64,000 nucleotides of DNA from assembly GCA_015179125.1 (NCBI GenBank), contig WHVA01000341.1, positions 1-64,000 on the forward strand, read 5' to 3'. This document shows positions 46,801 to 57,706 of the stretch, piece after piece; the stretch's first letter is position 1; every line of letters begins with the position of its first letter. The stretch comes from Gautieria morchelliformis (lineage: Eukaryota > Basidiomycota > Agaricomycetes > Gomphales > Gomphaceae). A program made the translations under genes and the position numbers. Below the pieces are notes generated by a model, which was given only the letters and a program-made list of their open reading frames with translations, was not told where the DNA came from and did no database searches.

Positions 46801-47751
46801 GTTGTAGAGCGAATATGTCAGCATATGCCCCTATCAGTTCCGTTACTCGTTGTCTCTGCTCTGGTAGGAGCGTGTTGCCTAGGGTTACGCTCGCTTGGAT
46901 TGTCTGTATGCGGCTGGGGTCGAATTTGTCACTCGCTGAGTCGGAGGGGCGTAACTGGTTGACGAGTTTTGCTGTGTCTGCTAGGCTTGGTAAGTCGGTC
47001 GCAGGGTCATGGATGCTCTTTGTACTGTCGCTGGGGATCGTCAGGGTGTCGACATGTGTTTGTTCTGTGTCTGTGGCGTGGGGTGGAGTTTCTGTGCCTG
47101 GGTGTATCGACGGTGTCACTGCTAAGGTATTGAAGATCTTCGGAGGGGGCTTTTGGAGTCTCAGATGCTCGAACGAGTTTGGAATGATTATCCTTTCATC
47201 TATCGTTTTCACTCTTAGCTCGTATGTTGTGTAGTCGTGTACTGCGGAGCATCATCCTAGCCACGGCTTCCCAAGCAGGAGTTCGAAGGAGCCTCCTGAG
47301 TCGAGTATTTCTACCTTATTTTTGTAGCGATTCCATGTACGTTGATAAACAGGTTTGTCCTCCCTATCGATTTCGTGACTGTCCCGTTCCCCATTATGCA
47401 TGCCAGCGGTGACGGCTCTAAGTCTCCCAGGGTTGCATGCCATTGTCTCCATAGGACGGAATCTAGAGCACATAGTAGGCCACCATCGTCTACTGTCCCT
47501 TCCACTCGAATCGTTCCTTTGTTCTTGCCCGTGATGTCTACTTTTGTTAGGAAGGGGTTAGAGAAAATATCTTCTTTTTCTCTCGGCAGGAACAGTTGGA
47601 CGACTTCTCTTTCTTCTACTTCTGAGACGAGTCGACCGTTTGCCTGCACCCTTCTCAGCGCTTCTTGAGACGATCTCATGTCTAAGAGTGTTCTTTCTTC
47701 ACCCATGTATCCAGAACTGGATGTATTGTAACTCTCTAGATTGTTTGACAT
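43804..47751 (-). pseudogene. Gypsy-2 Pol: PR-RT-RH-IN, broken
   Basis: Protease-like segment VEGTVDDGGLLCALDSV (about 47500; DDGG where DSGA is usual). After a frameshift near 47320, LLLGKPWLG ends at a TGA (47252). RT with FRVEDLGYYTYIRMPFGLTG and catalytic YMDD (about 46120). A TAA at 45779 lies at the RT-RNase H join. RNase H follows with GTDASAKGR, LELKAVKWAL and LKTDCQAVKDLL. A frameshift near 44930 falls before the integrase H2C2 zinc finger (HWARDILT ... CPNCQQFG). The integrase core is LVFVDFFTCY, LTDGGSHFRG, NGLIENENRQ (D,D,E intact). The frame ends at 43804. Confidence 0.9.
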
Positions 47752-47966
47752 GCAGTTGGTTACAGATGGGGATGAAAGCGTGATCTTATGGTTCTGACTG
47801 AGAGGTGTGCTGCTGTGGGCACCGGTTCCAAGAAAATTCTGATGGATAGGAAGTCAACTTGCTCTGGGCTGGGTGGGGTATTCGTCTCCCGACGACGTCG
47901 ATTCTCCTCGGGAGACCGTTGAAACGAACTGTAAAGAGTCTTGGGGTGTAGGAGAAGTGCGGCTCT

Positions 47967-49517
47967 TCATACGCATTCTCCTCCACCATTTTCCGACTCG
48001 TCACCTAATCCGCCCTCTGTGCCTTCTAGTTGTGAGGTGTCTCCTGTCTGCAAATACAGTAGCATGCGTTGTTGTCCTTGTCGGTTGGCTCTCGCCATGG
48101 CACGTGATGCCACTTTTCCTACGATCTCCCTGTATACCTGCTCTTGTCTCAGTAAGGTTCTCTGGGGATCGCACGCTGGGTCACCTTTCCTGTGTCCCTG
48201 TATGCCGCAGGTCCAGCATTCTTGGCTGCCTGGGCTCGGGGATCCCGGGGATAATGGGAACGGTTTGTCTAAGGATGGTACCGCGTTTTGGCCGTGGGTT
48301 GTGAAAAACGTTTTGACAGCTGCTTCGTACTTTCGTTTCCCTTCTGCTGACTCATCAAACAGGAGATCGACTGGTTTTGTTGAGCTTCCACCAGGTGTTG
48401 TTGGCTGTTGGCATTGTATTGTGTTGCTCGGGGTAGTGAGTGGCAGCTGGCGGTTTGGTGCAGGTCCGATTCTCCTCTCTCTTTCCCAAGCCTCCATTCT
48501 AGCTGTAGTATTGGCTAATTGGTGTCCCAGGTTGCTGACCTGGAAGTCAATTGCCGCTCTCATTGCGATCCGTTGGTGGTCCAGGTTCCGTAGCGCGAGG
48601 AGTAGAGCTTCGAAGTTCTGCATGTTCGAGTGGTCGAATGGGAGTGCTTCTTGGACGCACAACGGTAAATTCTGGAAGACGTAGTGGGATTTCGTCACTG
48701 AGTCCATGCCTGTAAGTCTTGCCCCTAGTTCACTCAGCGTTTGTGCGAACTTCACTAAGGCCCACACTGGTCTCTGTTCTTCGTCCACTGTCTTCATTAA
48801 CAGCTCTGCTTCGGAGATATGTGCTTTCTGCCAGTCACTGAAGGTCTCTGCTATCGTAGGTAGAATTTCGCGGCTTGGGCACACTTCTTCCCACTTCGTG
48901 GTGAACGCTGACCAGGACGTTCTGCAGGCGGGGTCCCAAGATCTAAACTGGCGCAGTGCTTCGCCTGAGAGGCACAATTTGAGGTATTTGAGCTTTTCTG
49001 TCTCGTCTGTGTCTATGCCTCTCTCGTAGCACGCCTTCTCGAATGTCTGCAACCACTCGTCTCCATCTTGTCCCGGGCTGCCTTTAAAGATGCTGACTTT
49101 AGACGACATGTGAGTGGGGTTCTTTTGTGCAACTTTTTGGGCTGTACTGGCTAATGGGGGAAGGGTGAACTTGTGGGGTGCGGTTGTGGCGATTCTCGAT
49201 GTACGCGGGATGTGCGGTGGTGAGAGTTTTGAATTGGGTGCTAGTACTAGCGGTTGGCCTAGTGGTGGGCGGTGTTGTGAGGGGGATAGGTGGGGTGGAG
49301 GGTCTCTTTTTCTCTCGACTAGCGGGGTTGCTTCCGGATGGAATACGAGTCGTGGGGGGGTTAGTATTGTTCCGGACTTGTCGAGATCTGATAGTGGAGA
49401 CGAAAGGTGTAGTGGGTCTCGGTTGGGGTCGGGTTCTTCTTTTGGTGAGGGGGACTCCAGGGTTACGGTTTTACGTGAGTGTTCCGTAGAATTCTTCGAT
49501 CTTCTCACAGACTGCAC
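47967..49517 (-). CDS. Gypsy-2 Gag
   Basis: Capsid/nucleocapsid protein. An uninterrupted frame from the region of 49517 to 47967, 516 codons if entered from upstream. The first ATG is at 49109 (MSSKVSIFKGSPGQDGDEW), giving 380 residues. The Gag-type helical core follows (EWLQTFEKACYERGI ... LKLCLSGEALRQF) and a zinc knuckle CWTCGIQGHRKGDPAC (C-X2-C-X4-H-X6-C, longer last spacing than usual) near the C-terminus. The 136-codon Pro/Ser-rich extension upstream of the ATG is open and overlaps ORF0 by 47 nt in another frame. Confidence 0.82.
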   Translation of the reverse strand: MQSVRRSKNSTEHSRKTVTLESPSPKEEPDPNRDPLHLSSPLSDLDKSGTILTPPRLVFHPEATPLVERKRDPPPHLSPSQHRPPLGQPLVLAPNSKLSPPHIPRTSRIATTAPHKFTLPPLASTAQKVAQKNPTHMSSKVSIFKGSPGQDGDEWLQTFEKACYERGIDTDETEKLKYLKLCLSGEALRQFRSWDPACRTSWSAFTTKWEEVCPSREILPTIAETFSDWQKAHISEAELLMKTVDEEQRPVWALVKFAQTLSELGARLTGMDSVTKSHYVFQNLPLCVQEALPFDHSNMQNFEALLLALRNLDHQRIAMRAAIDFQVSNLGHQLANTTARMEAWERERRIGPAPNRQLPLTTPSNTIQCQQPTTPGGSSTKPVDLLFDESAEGKRKYEAAVKTFFTTHGQNAVPSLDKPFPLSPGSPSPGSQECWTCGIQGHRKGDPACDPQRTLLRQEQVYREIVGKVASRAMARANRQGQQRMLLYLQTGDTSQLEGTEGGLGDESENGGGECV

Positions 49518-49950
49518 GTACGGAAACTGGGTGCAGAGGTTCTTCTGACGATGTCCTGACGACCCAAATGAAGTGCCACTTCTCGTGATGCCTGGTGATT
49601 GAGAAGACGATCCTCTCTATGTGGTCGTTCGGGAAACCGAGTCTGACGACTTCTGCGGGTTCAGTCAGTTCGGTTGTCACGATCTTCCACGCCCGTAGCT
49701 TGAGCGTGCTTGGGTAGTAGATCCCGGTCTTGAAGATTGGGTCCCACTTCTCTGCCCACACCAGTAAGGGAGCTGGTCCGGAAACTCGGGTGTGGAAAAT
49801 ACTCCTGTTTCTGCTGACTTCTACTTCTGGATTGACGGCGAATAAGGTACGTGTTTGTAGTTCTCTTATGGATCTAATTTGTGCGAATCGGATCACTGCT
49901 TCGGGGTCGATACTGTTCTGGGGGTTGCGGTCCGAGTGGCCTTCTTTCAT
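49471..49950 (-). CDS. ORF0 upstream of gypsy-2 Gag
   Basis: A 159-codon frame from ATG 49950 (MKEGHSDRN) just after the PBS and leader. It is unrelated to any Gag I know, with a compact mixed alpha/beta composition (HEKWHFIWVVRTS near the end). It ends inside the open extension of Gag (47-nt overlap, +1 relative frame). It could be a separate protein, the N-terminal part of a Gag read by frameshifting, or an ancestral single frame split by an indel. Confidence 0.55.
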   Translation of the reverse strand: MKEGHSDRNPQNSIDPEAVIRFAQIRSIRELQTRTLFAVNPEVEVSRNRSIFHTRVSGPAPLLVWAEKWDPIFKTGIYYPSTLKLRAWKIVTTELTEPAEVVRLGFPNDHIERIVFSITRHHEKWHFIWVVRTSSEEPLHPVSVRAVCEKIEEFYGTLT

Positions 49951-50027
49951 TCACCAATGATCAGGAACATGGGGTATTTCGAGAGCTGTGCGACTTCTGA
50001 TGATTTACGATCTCACCGTTGCCACCA

Positions 50028-50268
50028 TGTAGACGCGGATCGCGTCGACTAGAAGGAGATATGACTGTAGATCGCGCAAATAATAGTGAGATAGCGTGAG
50101 CGCGGCTACAAGTACGAAGGTCAAGACGAAGAATGATCTGCTCCTTTGCGTATCGTCTCCGCTACAGCTCCTCAGATAGGGAATCTTCCCTCCTCAACTA
50201 CTATGGGCTGCTGTGGGTGCGCTGGCGCTAGATACTGGGATGTGTGGGAGCTCATCCTGGCGTCTACA
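50028..50268 (-). repeat. 5' LTR of second gypsy family
   Basis: 241 bp, the same ends as its partner; PBS begins directly on its internal side (50027 downward). Confidence 0.92.
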
Positions 50269-51438
50269 CTGTGTTTGAGCCTCAGGATCAGGTTGATCTG
50301 GCATATAGTACTGTGTGACTTTCCGTAGAGCTATAAATTCCTAAACTCCATGTTCTAAACGTCGCGGAACATCGAGCCCAGTGCCAGCCGATCGTTTTAC
50401 AAGTCCGCTGTGACAGAAATTAATTTTAAACAAAAAGTCTAGAGCAGGGTCGCGACCCCCTCTCTAACCTAAGTATTTGCTGTTTCCTAAACCAAAAAAT
50501 GTGACATTTAGTGACAGCTTTGGCCCAACGAGGCGATTTCTTGCCCTACTTATTCGTGCCGGCCGGATGCCGATGACAGAGCACTTCCACCACTGCTTTG
50601 GCATTACGGTTTCGAAATATTCGGTCCTAAACTCGGCCCTAAACTCGGCAGCTCTTAGTAACCCTGAGTTCGAAGGAAGAACTTTATCACTACTGCGTAT
50701 AATAACGCGGAGCCGGTTTAGAACCAGGCGTTTGGGGATTTAGGGCCAGTGTCAAAGGAATCGGCGGAAGTTGATCGAAACCTATTCAATTCATGAACCT
50801 GGTTTCTGGACCCTGGACTCCGAGTCCTCCAGGTACCGGTCTTCAAAGGACCAATCTGAGCTATGCTAGTATCCTCATGTAAGTATGGTAATGGTGCCTT
50901 TTATGTCCGTTGTTCTGGCAATGCAACTCGAAACTGTGACAGAGTTGCACCAGACCTTCTTCTTCGAGTCTTCTCTTCTGTCTTCAAGTGTGGCAACAAC
51001 TCTCGATCTCTCGGCAATTCCGTACGGCACACTCTGTTCTGAGATACTACGAATAACAGTTTATGGCAATATTTTGTTGTATATGCTACGCAAAGGATAG
51101 CGTACTATATCAGACACGTTCTACCCCTCCATGCCTTCTTTACTTGTTTATAGGTGGCGAACACCTTTATATTACACTAGCTGATTATAAGCACCCGGCA
51201 ATTCTGATATTCTTGGCCCCTTTTAAGATACATACGTGTCTCATAGATACAAAGGTCAGTTATTCTTGAGTCTCAGGAACCGATTGATCGAAGCGCTCCA
51301 CCACCTGAGTTATAGAAATGCCTAGCTGAAGGTCGCGCTTGCCCGCGTCATTGAGGGACGACTTGCGACGTGTGTGAGTGAGTTTTCTCCGAAGCTGGAG
51401 TTCAAGAGCAGGTGCGGTGTGCTAAGCATACAAATGGT
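50269..51438. other. Intergenic; possible 5' exon of methyltransferase
   Basis: On the minus strand about 50274-50330 encodes QYYMPDQPDPEAQTQ, which would join the methyltransferase side if the gypsy element were removed. This may be its displaced 5' exon, low confidence. A palindrome GGGTCGCGACCC is at 50448-50459. Otherwise nothing recognised. Confidence 0.35.
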
Positions 51439-53124
51439 TCAGTGGATCCATAACAGAGGACGAGGAAGACAAACAGTGTTGGCACGCTTCCAATCGGTGC
51501 TCTGGCCAAACTATTTGTAAATTAGCATATGAAAGAACTGAAAGGCACATACTTGTTCCAGTGCGGATACAGATTCTCCGAAAAGGGCATTAGCTGGATG
51601 AAGATTATCGCCATTGCGATTGCTCCACACAGCACGGGCATTAAGTGACGATAACAATGAGTTTGTGTATAATTTAGAGAGCGGAAAGGCACAGATCAAA
51701 TTCCTGCCGCGAGTTTCATGTGAGGTTAACCATTTTGAGGTATCGGGAGGGATTACCCACCAGGTTGTACCCTGAAATGTCACGACATCAGCGAATGGAA
51801 CAGTCACTATGATGGGAATGAGCATTTACAGGAGCTGCAAGGTAAAGTACGACATCCAACGAAGCGAAGAGGGTTGTAATAGCACCAGTTTGTACAGCGA
51901 CTGGAAATATATTTGAATTTGTGACGGAATATGCCCCAGAAGAATACGTACGTCGAATCAGCCTATTGAGTGTCCCACCTGTAGCCGGAAGCCCTGCCCT
52001 AAGCTTAAGCTAGTCGTTGAGTAAAGCAGAATCACAAAGGCGAGATATCTTACTGAGGACCACACGAGGCTTGCCGTGATGACGATATCTGTGGCAGCTG
52101 AAGCTGCCAGCCAGGCAACAACAGCCACGTCGAATTGACGTATCTGTGAAAACTCCTGAAAGATTGCAGCACAGACGGGGGTTGCGATGCCTCCAGCTGG
52201 GATAACATTAGTCGGGTTCATTGAGTCTGACGGTTAGAAGGCATACCCAGCGCACAGAGTGCGAGGAAGCTAATGGCTATGGGGAGGAGCATGGAATGAC
52301 TGAGGACCTTGATACGCCAACTGATGAAGAGCTGCACCGGTGTCGATATGATCATCTATCGAAAGAGTATTAAATGACGCCATTGGTAGCGGTCAGGGTA
52401 TTTTACCGTCATGATCGGACCTAACAGAGGAAGTCGGTTGTGTACTTACACATGTGCGATTCGGCGAAGCTTAAAGAAACACATACCAGCGTAAAGCACT
52501 GAATATTATTGTCATATTCAGTTTTGGAGATAAAAAAGAGTGGCATCGAGTACTCACTAACTGGAAGGTATGTAGCTACATAAGTCGTAGCAATTAGAAT
52601 GGAACAATGTCTTATGGAGTATTCGGGACAGTGTAGGACTTACTAAATCGTTGAACAAGCGGTCCGTACACCATACCGATGACATATCCGGTGTTCAGGG
52701 TTTCGCAAACGAATAGATACAGGATCTGAAGGGTGAGTCACGTGTCTGCATACAACCCATAGATGTATAACTCACCAAGTATCTGATCCATCTGGCATCC
52801 CTAGGACGAAATTAAGACACTACAGCACAAGCAACAACAGGAAGCATACGTCTTATACGTCTGACAATAGGTAAACACCTATTTAAAAATACGAGATGGT
52901 ATTCATTTGACAGAAGATTGAGGTAACGCGGACCTGAACAACGGTAACCTGTTGTACCAGGAGTCGTTAGATTGGTCCACGTCATTAGTGAGCGATCTTA
53001 CTCCATAGAAAATGGTGTTTAGTAGTGTACCGATGAGCATCGGACCGAACCTGATTAGTGGAGTCAATAAAGGAAAGACTATCTATCCGACAGCTGAAGC
53101 TTACGAGAAGTCGCCACTAGACAT
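51439..53124 (-). CDS. DUF6534-type integral membrane protein
   Basis: Multi-pass membrane protein of a family expanded in agaricomycetes (DUF6534); function unknown. Twelve inferred exons: 53124-53105, 53050-53002, 52878-52850, 52800-52776, 52725-52644, 52560-52487, 52355-52247, 52196-52054, 52009-51952, 51900-51830, 51771-51553, 51510-51439. Phases agree throughout and yield 316 residues, the normal size. Family hallmarks are FGPMLIGTLLNTIFYGV, QTYKTDARWIRYL, VQLFISWRIKVLS, VAWLAASAATDIVITASLVW, LAVQTGAITTLFASLDVVLY and FPLSKLYTNSLLSSLNAR, with about seven hydrophobic segments. The 131-bp intron before exon 7 may be annotated differently. It appears intact. Confidence 0.85.
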
Positions 53125-53388
53125 AGTGAAAACTCTGGGACAACGGGTATAAACAAATCAGGGCTAATGAATGGTCTAATACACAAGCTACACCTGCGAA
53201 CATTTATATATGACGACGTTATCGCTTCGAGTATGCATGTCAACAGATAGCGCGACCCGACCTAAGATATGCGGCTTGAAATTAATAACAAGTATTAAGG
53301 CAAGGCCAAGAGGATTACTATTCCGAACTTGAAAGTTCTGAGATCTGAACGCAGTGTGTACATTCTCGTTCTGAGTCGATACCGTATA
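53125..53388. other. Short intergenic region 5' of DUF6534 gene
   Basis: Presumed promoter side of the minus-strand DUF6534 gene, then the copia insertion. No defined element. Confidence 0.4.
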
Positions 53389-53610
53389 TGTTAGTAATCG
53401 GGACGATGACACCGCCAAGGCAGAGCCGGCACGCACTTAGCCGGAGGTTCGAGATCGCTCTCGACCCCGGGTTGCTGGTGCACCGGCATCGCATCGGCAC
53501 AGCAGCTCGAAGGGATTGGTAATACAATGGACATCATATTTTGTATATAAGGCAGAACGATCTACTTGAGATCGTAGAATATCAGATTATTATATCTCCT
53601 TCGTTCCACA
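53389..53610 (+). repeat. 5' LTR of copia element
   Basis: 222 bp, TGTTAG...TTCCACA; a TATATAAGG element near its 3' half (about 53547) is the likely promoter. Confidence 0.93.
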
Positions 53611-53627
53611 GGTTATGGGCCCCGCGC
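53611..53627 (+). promoter_or_regulatory. Half-tRNA PBS (initiator tRNA-Met)
   Basis: GGTTATGGGCCCCGCGC directly after the LTR. Its complement contains GGGCCCATAACC, the anticodon loop of initiator tRNA-Met, so the primer would be an iMet 5' half as known for Drosophila copia and yeast Ty5. Confidence 0.7.
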
Positions 53628-53689
53628 ATAACTAAACTACTACAAATCTAACTACGCTCTATACTCCAATAACTCAATACCGATCGACG

Positions 53690-54898
53690 ATGTCGAGTAG
53701 CAACAACACGTACAAGATCGACCCCTTGAACAGGGATAATTACGCGGTGTGGCGCCGGCGGCTCGAGTGGATACTCGATGACTTAGATCTGTGGGACGTG
53801 GCTATCGGCAGGGAGACGGAACTGAGACCGGCAGATGCCAACAACGTCACTGCGACCGAGCAGCAGGAAATCGACGATTGGAGAAGGAAAGACAAAAAAG
53901 CTAGAAAAGAAATTTGCCTCAGAGTTGCCGATGAACAACTAGTTTACATCAATCAGATGATGTCTGCATTTGCTGTATGGACTAGTCTACAAGCAATATT
54001 TGAATCAAAGGGAGCAGTGGGGATTGTAAATCTCCGAAGAGATTTCTTCTGGACGCTTGCCGAGGACGGCGCGAACATGGAGGAGCACGTACGCAAGCTC
54101 CGCGGCATTCAACAGGAACTGAATGCGCGGGGACATTACATCAGTGACACCGAGTTCTCGAACACGTTGCTGACGTCATTACCAGATTCTTGGTCGGCGT
54201 TTATTACGGCAGTAAACGCCAGTGGAGCCGGGACAACAGCTGATATATTAATAGCTCAGGTCCTCAATGAGGATCGAGCACGGAAAGCTGGATCGGCACG
54301 GCAGACGGCGCTTAAGGCGCAACAACGTCACAGGACCAGGAAAGATGACTCAGGAGCAACAAAGGGAAAGTGCCGAAATTGCGGCAAGAAGGGTCATTAC
54401 GTGAAGGACTGCTGGGCGAAAGGTGGCGGCAAGGAGGGCCAAGCACCGAAATGGTTCAAATCAGGGAACAAAGAAACAGTCAAACAAGCAGAAGAAAAGG
54501 ACTTCGCATTTGTATCTAAGGAGGTAGCATACAGTGCTATATCTGCATCCGACTGGTTAGCCGATTCAGCGGCAACAACACATATAGCTCGAAGCCGAAA
54601 CGATTTCGCTAGCTATGCCGAGGAACCATCAGAAATCGAAGGAATTTCACCCGGTGCGGTACTACATACACAAGGCCGAGGCACGATCTACATGGAATTC
54701 AAGGTCGGCGCCAAGACGAACACGATCGAGCTACGTGACGTCAAACACGCACCAGATGCGCCGAACAACCTTATCAGTGTAGGGTGTTTAACTGATAAGG
54801 GTAACACGGCCACATTTTCAGGCACCGGCGTCGAATTCAAATCACGCGCCGGAGTTACCTTCGCACAGGGACAGAAGCGCGGCGGCTGTTCTGTATGA
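53690..54898 (+). CDS. Copia Gag-protease
   Basis: 402 codons from ATG 53690. Gag begins YKIDPLNRDNYAVWRRRLEW, the usual copia/Ty1 gag opening. The zinc knuckle CRNCGKKGHYVKDC lies at about residue 229. The protease site is WLADSAATTHI (DSAAT; DSGAT is more common). The frame stops at TGA 54896 just as the integrase N-terminus should start, because of a frameshift: the next residues continue in another frame. Confidence 0.88.
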   Translation: MSSSNNTYKIDPLNRDNYAVWRRRLEWILDDLDLWDVAIGRETELRPADANNVTATEQQEIDDWRRKDKKARKEICLRVADEQLVYINQMMSAFAVWTSLQAIFESKGAVGIVNLRRDFFWTLAEDGANMEEHVRKLRGIQQELNARGHYISDTEFSNTLLTSLPDSWSAFITAVNASGAGTTADILIAQVLNEDRARKAGSARQTALKAQQRHRTRKDDSGATKGKCRNCGKKGHYVKDCWAKGGGKEGQAPKWFKSGNKETVKQAEEKDFAFVSKEVAYSAISASDWLADSAATTHIARSRNDFASYAEEPSEIEGISPGAVLHTQGRGTIYMEFKVGAKTNTIELRDVKHAPDAPNNLISVGCLTDKGNTATFSGTGVEFKSRAGVTFAQGQKRGGCSV

Positions 54899-57706
54899 AG
54901 GCACGGGTCACTCGATCAGTCGAGGCACGGGACTTTGCCGCAGCAGCAAAAGGACGGTCATGGGACAAATGGCACAGGATACTCGGGCACGTCAACATTC
55001 TATAAAGATGTTGAAATCTAACGATCTAGTCACCGGACTTGAGATCGACGAGTCAAACGAGCCGAGCCAGTGCAAAGCATGCATACAAGGCAAACGGCAT
55101 GTGGAGCCGTTCCCCAAAAGAGCCGAGGACACTGTAGAACAGGTCGGTGACCTAACAGTATCCGATGTATGGGGACCTGCCCAGACCGAGGGACCATCGC
55201 GTGAGAAATACTTTTATTCTTTCACGGATATCAATCTAGGTACACGGTCATTTATTTCGGGAGCACCAAAGATGAAGCGCTCAAACACTTCGAGACGTAC
55301 AAGGCATTCCTCGAGACCCAAACAGGTCAGAAACTGAAGAGGTTTCGCTCAGATAATGGAGGGGAATATGTCAATAAAAATTTTAAGGAATTTTGTGCAA
55401 AATATGGCATTATCATGGAGACCACAGCTCCATACTCCCCAGCCCAGAATGGAATCGCCGAACGACTCAACCGGACCTTACTCGAGCACGCACGGGAGAT
55501 GATATTTGCCAAGAACCTGCCAAAAATACTCTGGCCCGAGGCCGTGGCTTACGCGTGCTATATCAAAAATCGATCACCCACGCGAGCGCTTGGAGATGAC
55601 GCAACGCCGTTTCAAGCACTATTCGGCAAGAAGCCGAACATAGCACATCTAGAGGAATTTGGAACAAATTGTTGGGTTATGGTGCCGGATCAACGTCGAG
55701 CCAAACTTGATCCAAAGGCAGAAGAACATATCTTCGTCGGAGTAGCAGAACATGCAAAAGCCTGGAGGTACTACAATAAAGCCTCAAAGCACATTCAAGT
55801 CTCTAGGAACATTACATTTGACGAAAATGACAACCGACTCTACCCCATCCCAGATAACGACGATGACGACACGGCACCGCTCGAGGGGGAGCACTCACCG
55901 CGCGAGCATGTGCCGGACCCGATCACATCTACCCCACAGACGTCATCACCCCAGACAACGCCCGTTCCTGATCCACCTGAACAAGCGCCAGCTCCACAGA
56001 TTCGACGGAGCGCGTGTATCACTCAAAGACCGGATTACCGGAAGCTGAATGATTCAGGACGCACCGAGCAGGTTTACATAACGAAAGAAATCGTCACTGA
56101 ACCTGAGAATTACAGAGCGGCGGTATCACGTGATGATGCGCCGATCTGGGAGAAAGCGATGGAAATTGAGATGGATCAACACAAGACGTTAGGAACATGG
56201 GAATTAACAAAACTACCACCCGGACGAGTAGCTATCGGTTGCCGATGGGTATACGCTGTCAAAACACAACCGGACGGACAATTCGATAAGGCTAAAGCGA
56301 GGGTTGTGGCTCAAGGATTCACACAGAGGCCAGGGATGGATTACTACGAGATAACCTCACCCGTGGTCAAATTCGATTCACTACGTGTTCTATTAGCGAT
56401 CGCAAACACACTCGATTGGGAAATCGAAATGATGGATGTCAAAGGCGCCTACCTCAATTCAACCATAGATGAGGAGATCTACATGCGCCAGCCCGACGGT
56501 TTTGATGATGGATCTGGACGCGTTCTAAGAATATACAGAGCGCTCTACGGACTCAAACAATCGGGGCGAGCTTGGCATCAGCGCTTACGCAAATTACTAC
56601 TCGATCTTGGCTTCCATCAAAGTACAGCCGATGAATGCGTCTACATCAGACAAGATAAGGATTCAATCGAAGTCATATCAGTATATGTGGACGACTTCGG
56701 ACTATTTGCTGACTCCAAGGGAGGGATGATTAAGCTCAAGGGGGAGCTTCATAGGAAATTCCCTTTAACAGATTTAGGAGAAATGAAGAAAATCTTGGGA
56801 ATTAGAGTTGAGAGGAATAGGGATGAGGGAACACTGATCATGTCACAAGGACATTACATCGACATCATACTCGATCGATTCAACATGACAACAGCACATT
56901 CCGTATCTACACCTCTGCATAAAATGATCAAACTCACAACACCCATGGACTCGACAGGTCCAACTGCCGAAGTACCCTATGCCAAAGCGATCGGATCATT
57001 AATGTATGCAGCACTCAGCACGCGACCTGATTTGGCCTTTACCGTACAACATCTGAGCCAATTCACTACTACTTATGGAACCGAGCACTGGACGGCGATC
57101 AAGCACGCGCTCAGGTACCTCAAGGGGTCACGTGACGACGGCATAACCTTCCGACGAGACGCTGGTCTCGACCTCGAAATATTCGTTGACTCAGATTATG
57201 CTAATAGAAACGACGCACTATCTATTAGTGGCTATGTAGCTATACTAGGAGGGGGAGCTATCGCATGGAGCTCGAAGAAGCAGCGAACGATCGCGCTATC
57301 TACCACGGAGGCCGAATACATGGCACTTACCGAGGGCGCCAAGCAATTAATCTGGCTGAGGCGTTTCATTGAGGAACTTGGAATCGATCAAACCCAGCCC
57401 ACGTCACTTCGATCAGACAATCTAGGCGCCATTACACTATCGCATGACGCAACGTATCATGCGCGTACCAAACACATCAATGTCGCATATCATTTCATCC
57501 GTGAGAAAGTGGCCTCTCACGAGGCATCACTTACGTACGTACCGACGAAGGAGAACATAGCGGACATATTTACAAAGGGATTGGATTTACACCAACACAG
57601 GTATCTATTAGGGAAATTAGGATTTTGTCGAAGGGACTTCTCGCTGAGGGGGAGTGTTAGTAATCGGGACGATGACACCGCCAAGGCAGAGCCGGCACGC
57701 ACTTAG
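54899..57706 (+). pseudogene. Copia Pol: IN-RT-RNase H, frameshifted N-terminus
   Basis: Integrase zinc-finger region WDKWHRILGHVN (about 54955) and CKACIQGKRH are in two different frames, and the core resumes in a third after about 55235 (RFRSDNGGEYV, then NGIAERLNRTLLEHAR). From 55415 to 57706 there are 763 uninterrupted codons: integrase C-terminus, RT with ISVYVDDFGLFAD (about 56690) and RNase H with IFVDSDYANR, STTEAEYMAL and LRSDNLGAI. Two or three indels between 54890 and 55240 therefore inactivate integrase while RT-RNase H is open. Confidence 0.88.

Larger units (their letters stand above)
43220..50268 (-). mobile_element. Complete Ty3/gypsy LTR retrotransposon, second family
   Basis: 7049 bp with LTRs 43220-43462 and 50028-50268 (TGTAGACGC...GCGTCTACA) and a 4-bp flanking repeat ctgt on both sides. 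The polypurine tract (aggggggag) abuts 43462. The tRNA-type PBS beginning TGGTGGCAACGGTGAG abuts 50028. Order: ORF0, Gag, protease, RT, RNase H, integrase. No chromodomain. The LTRs differ by two substitutions and two small indels, so insertion is fairly recent, yet pol carries two stops and two frameshifts. Confidence 0.92.
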
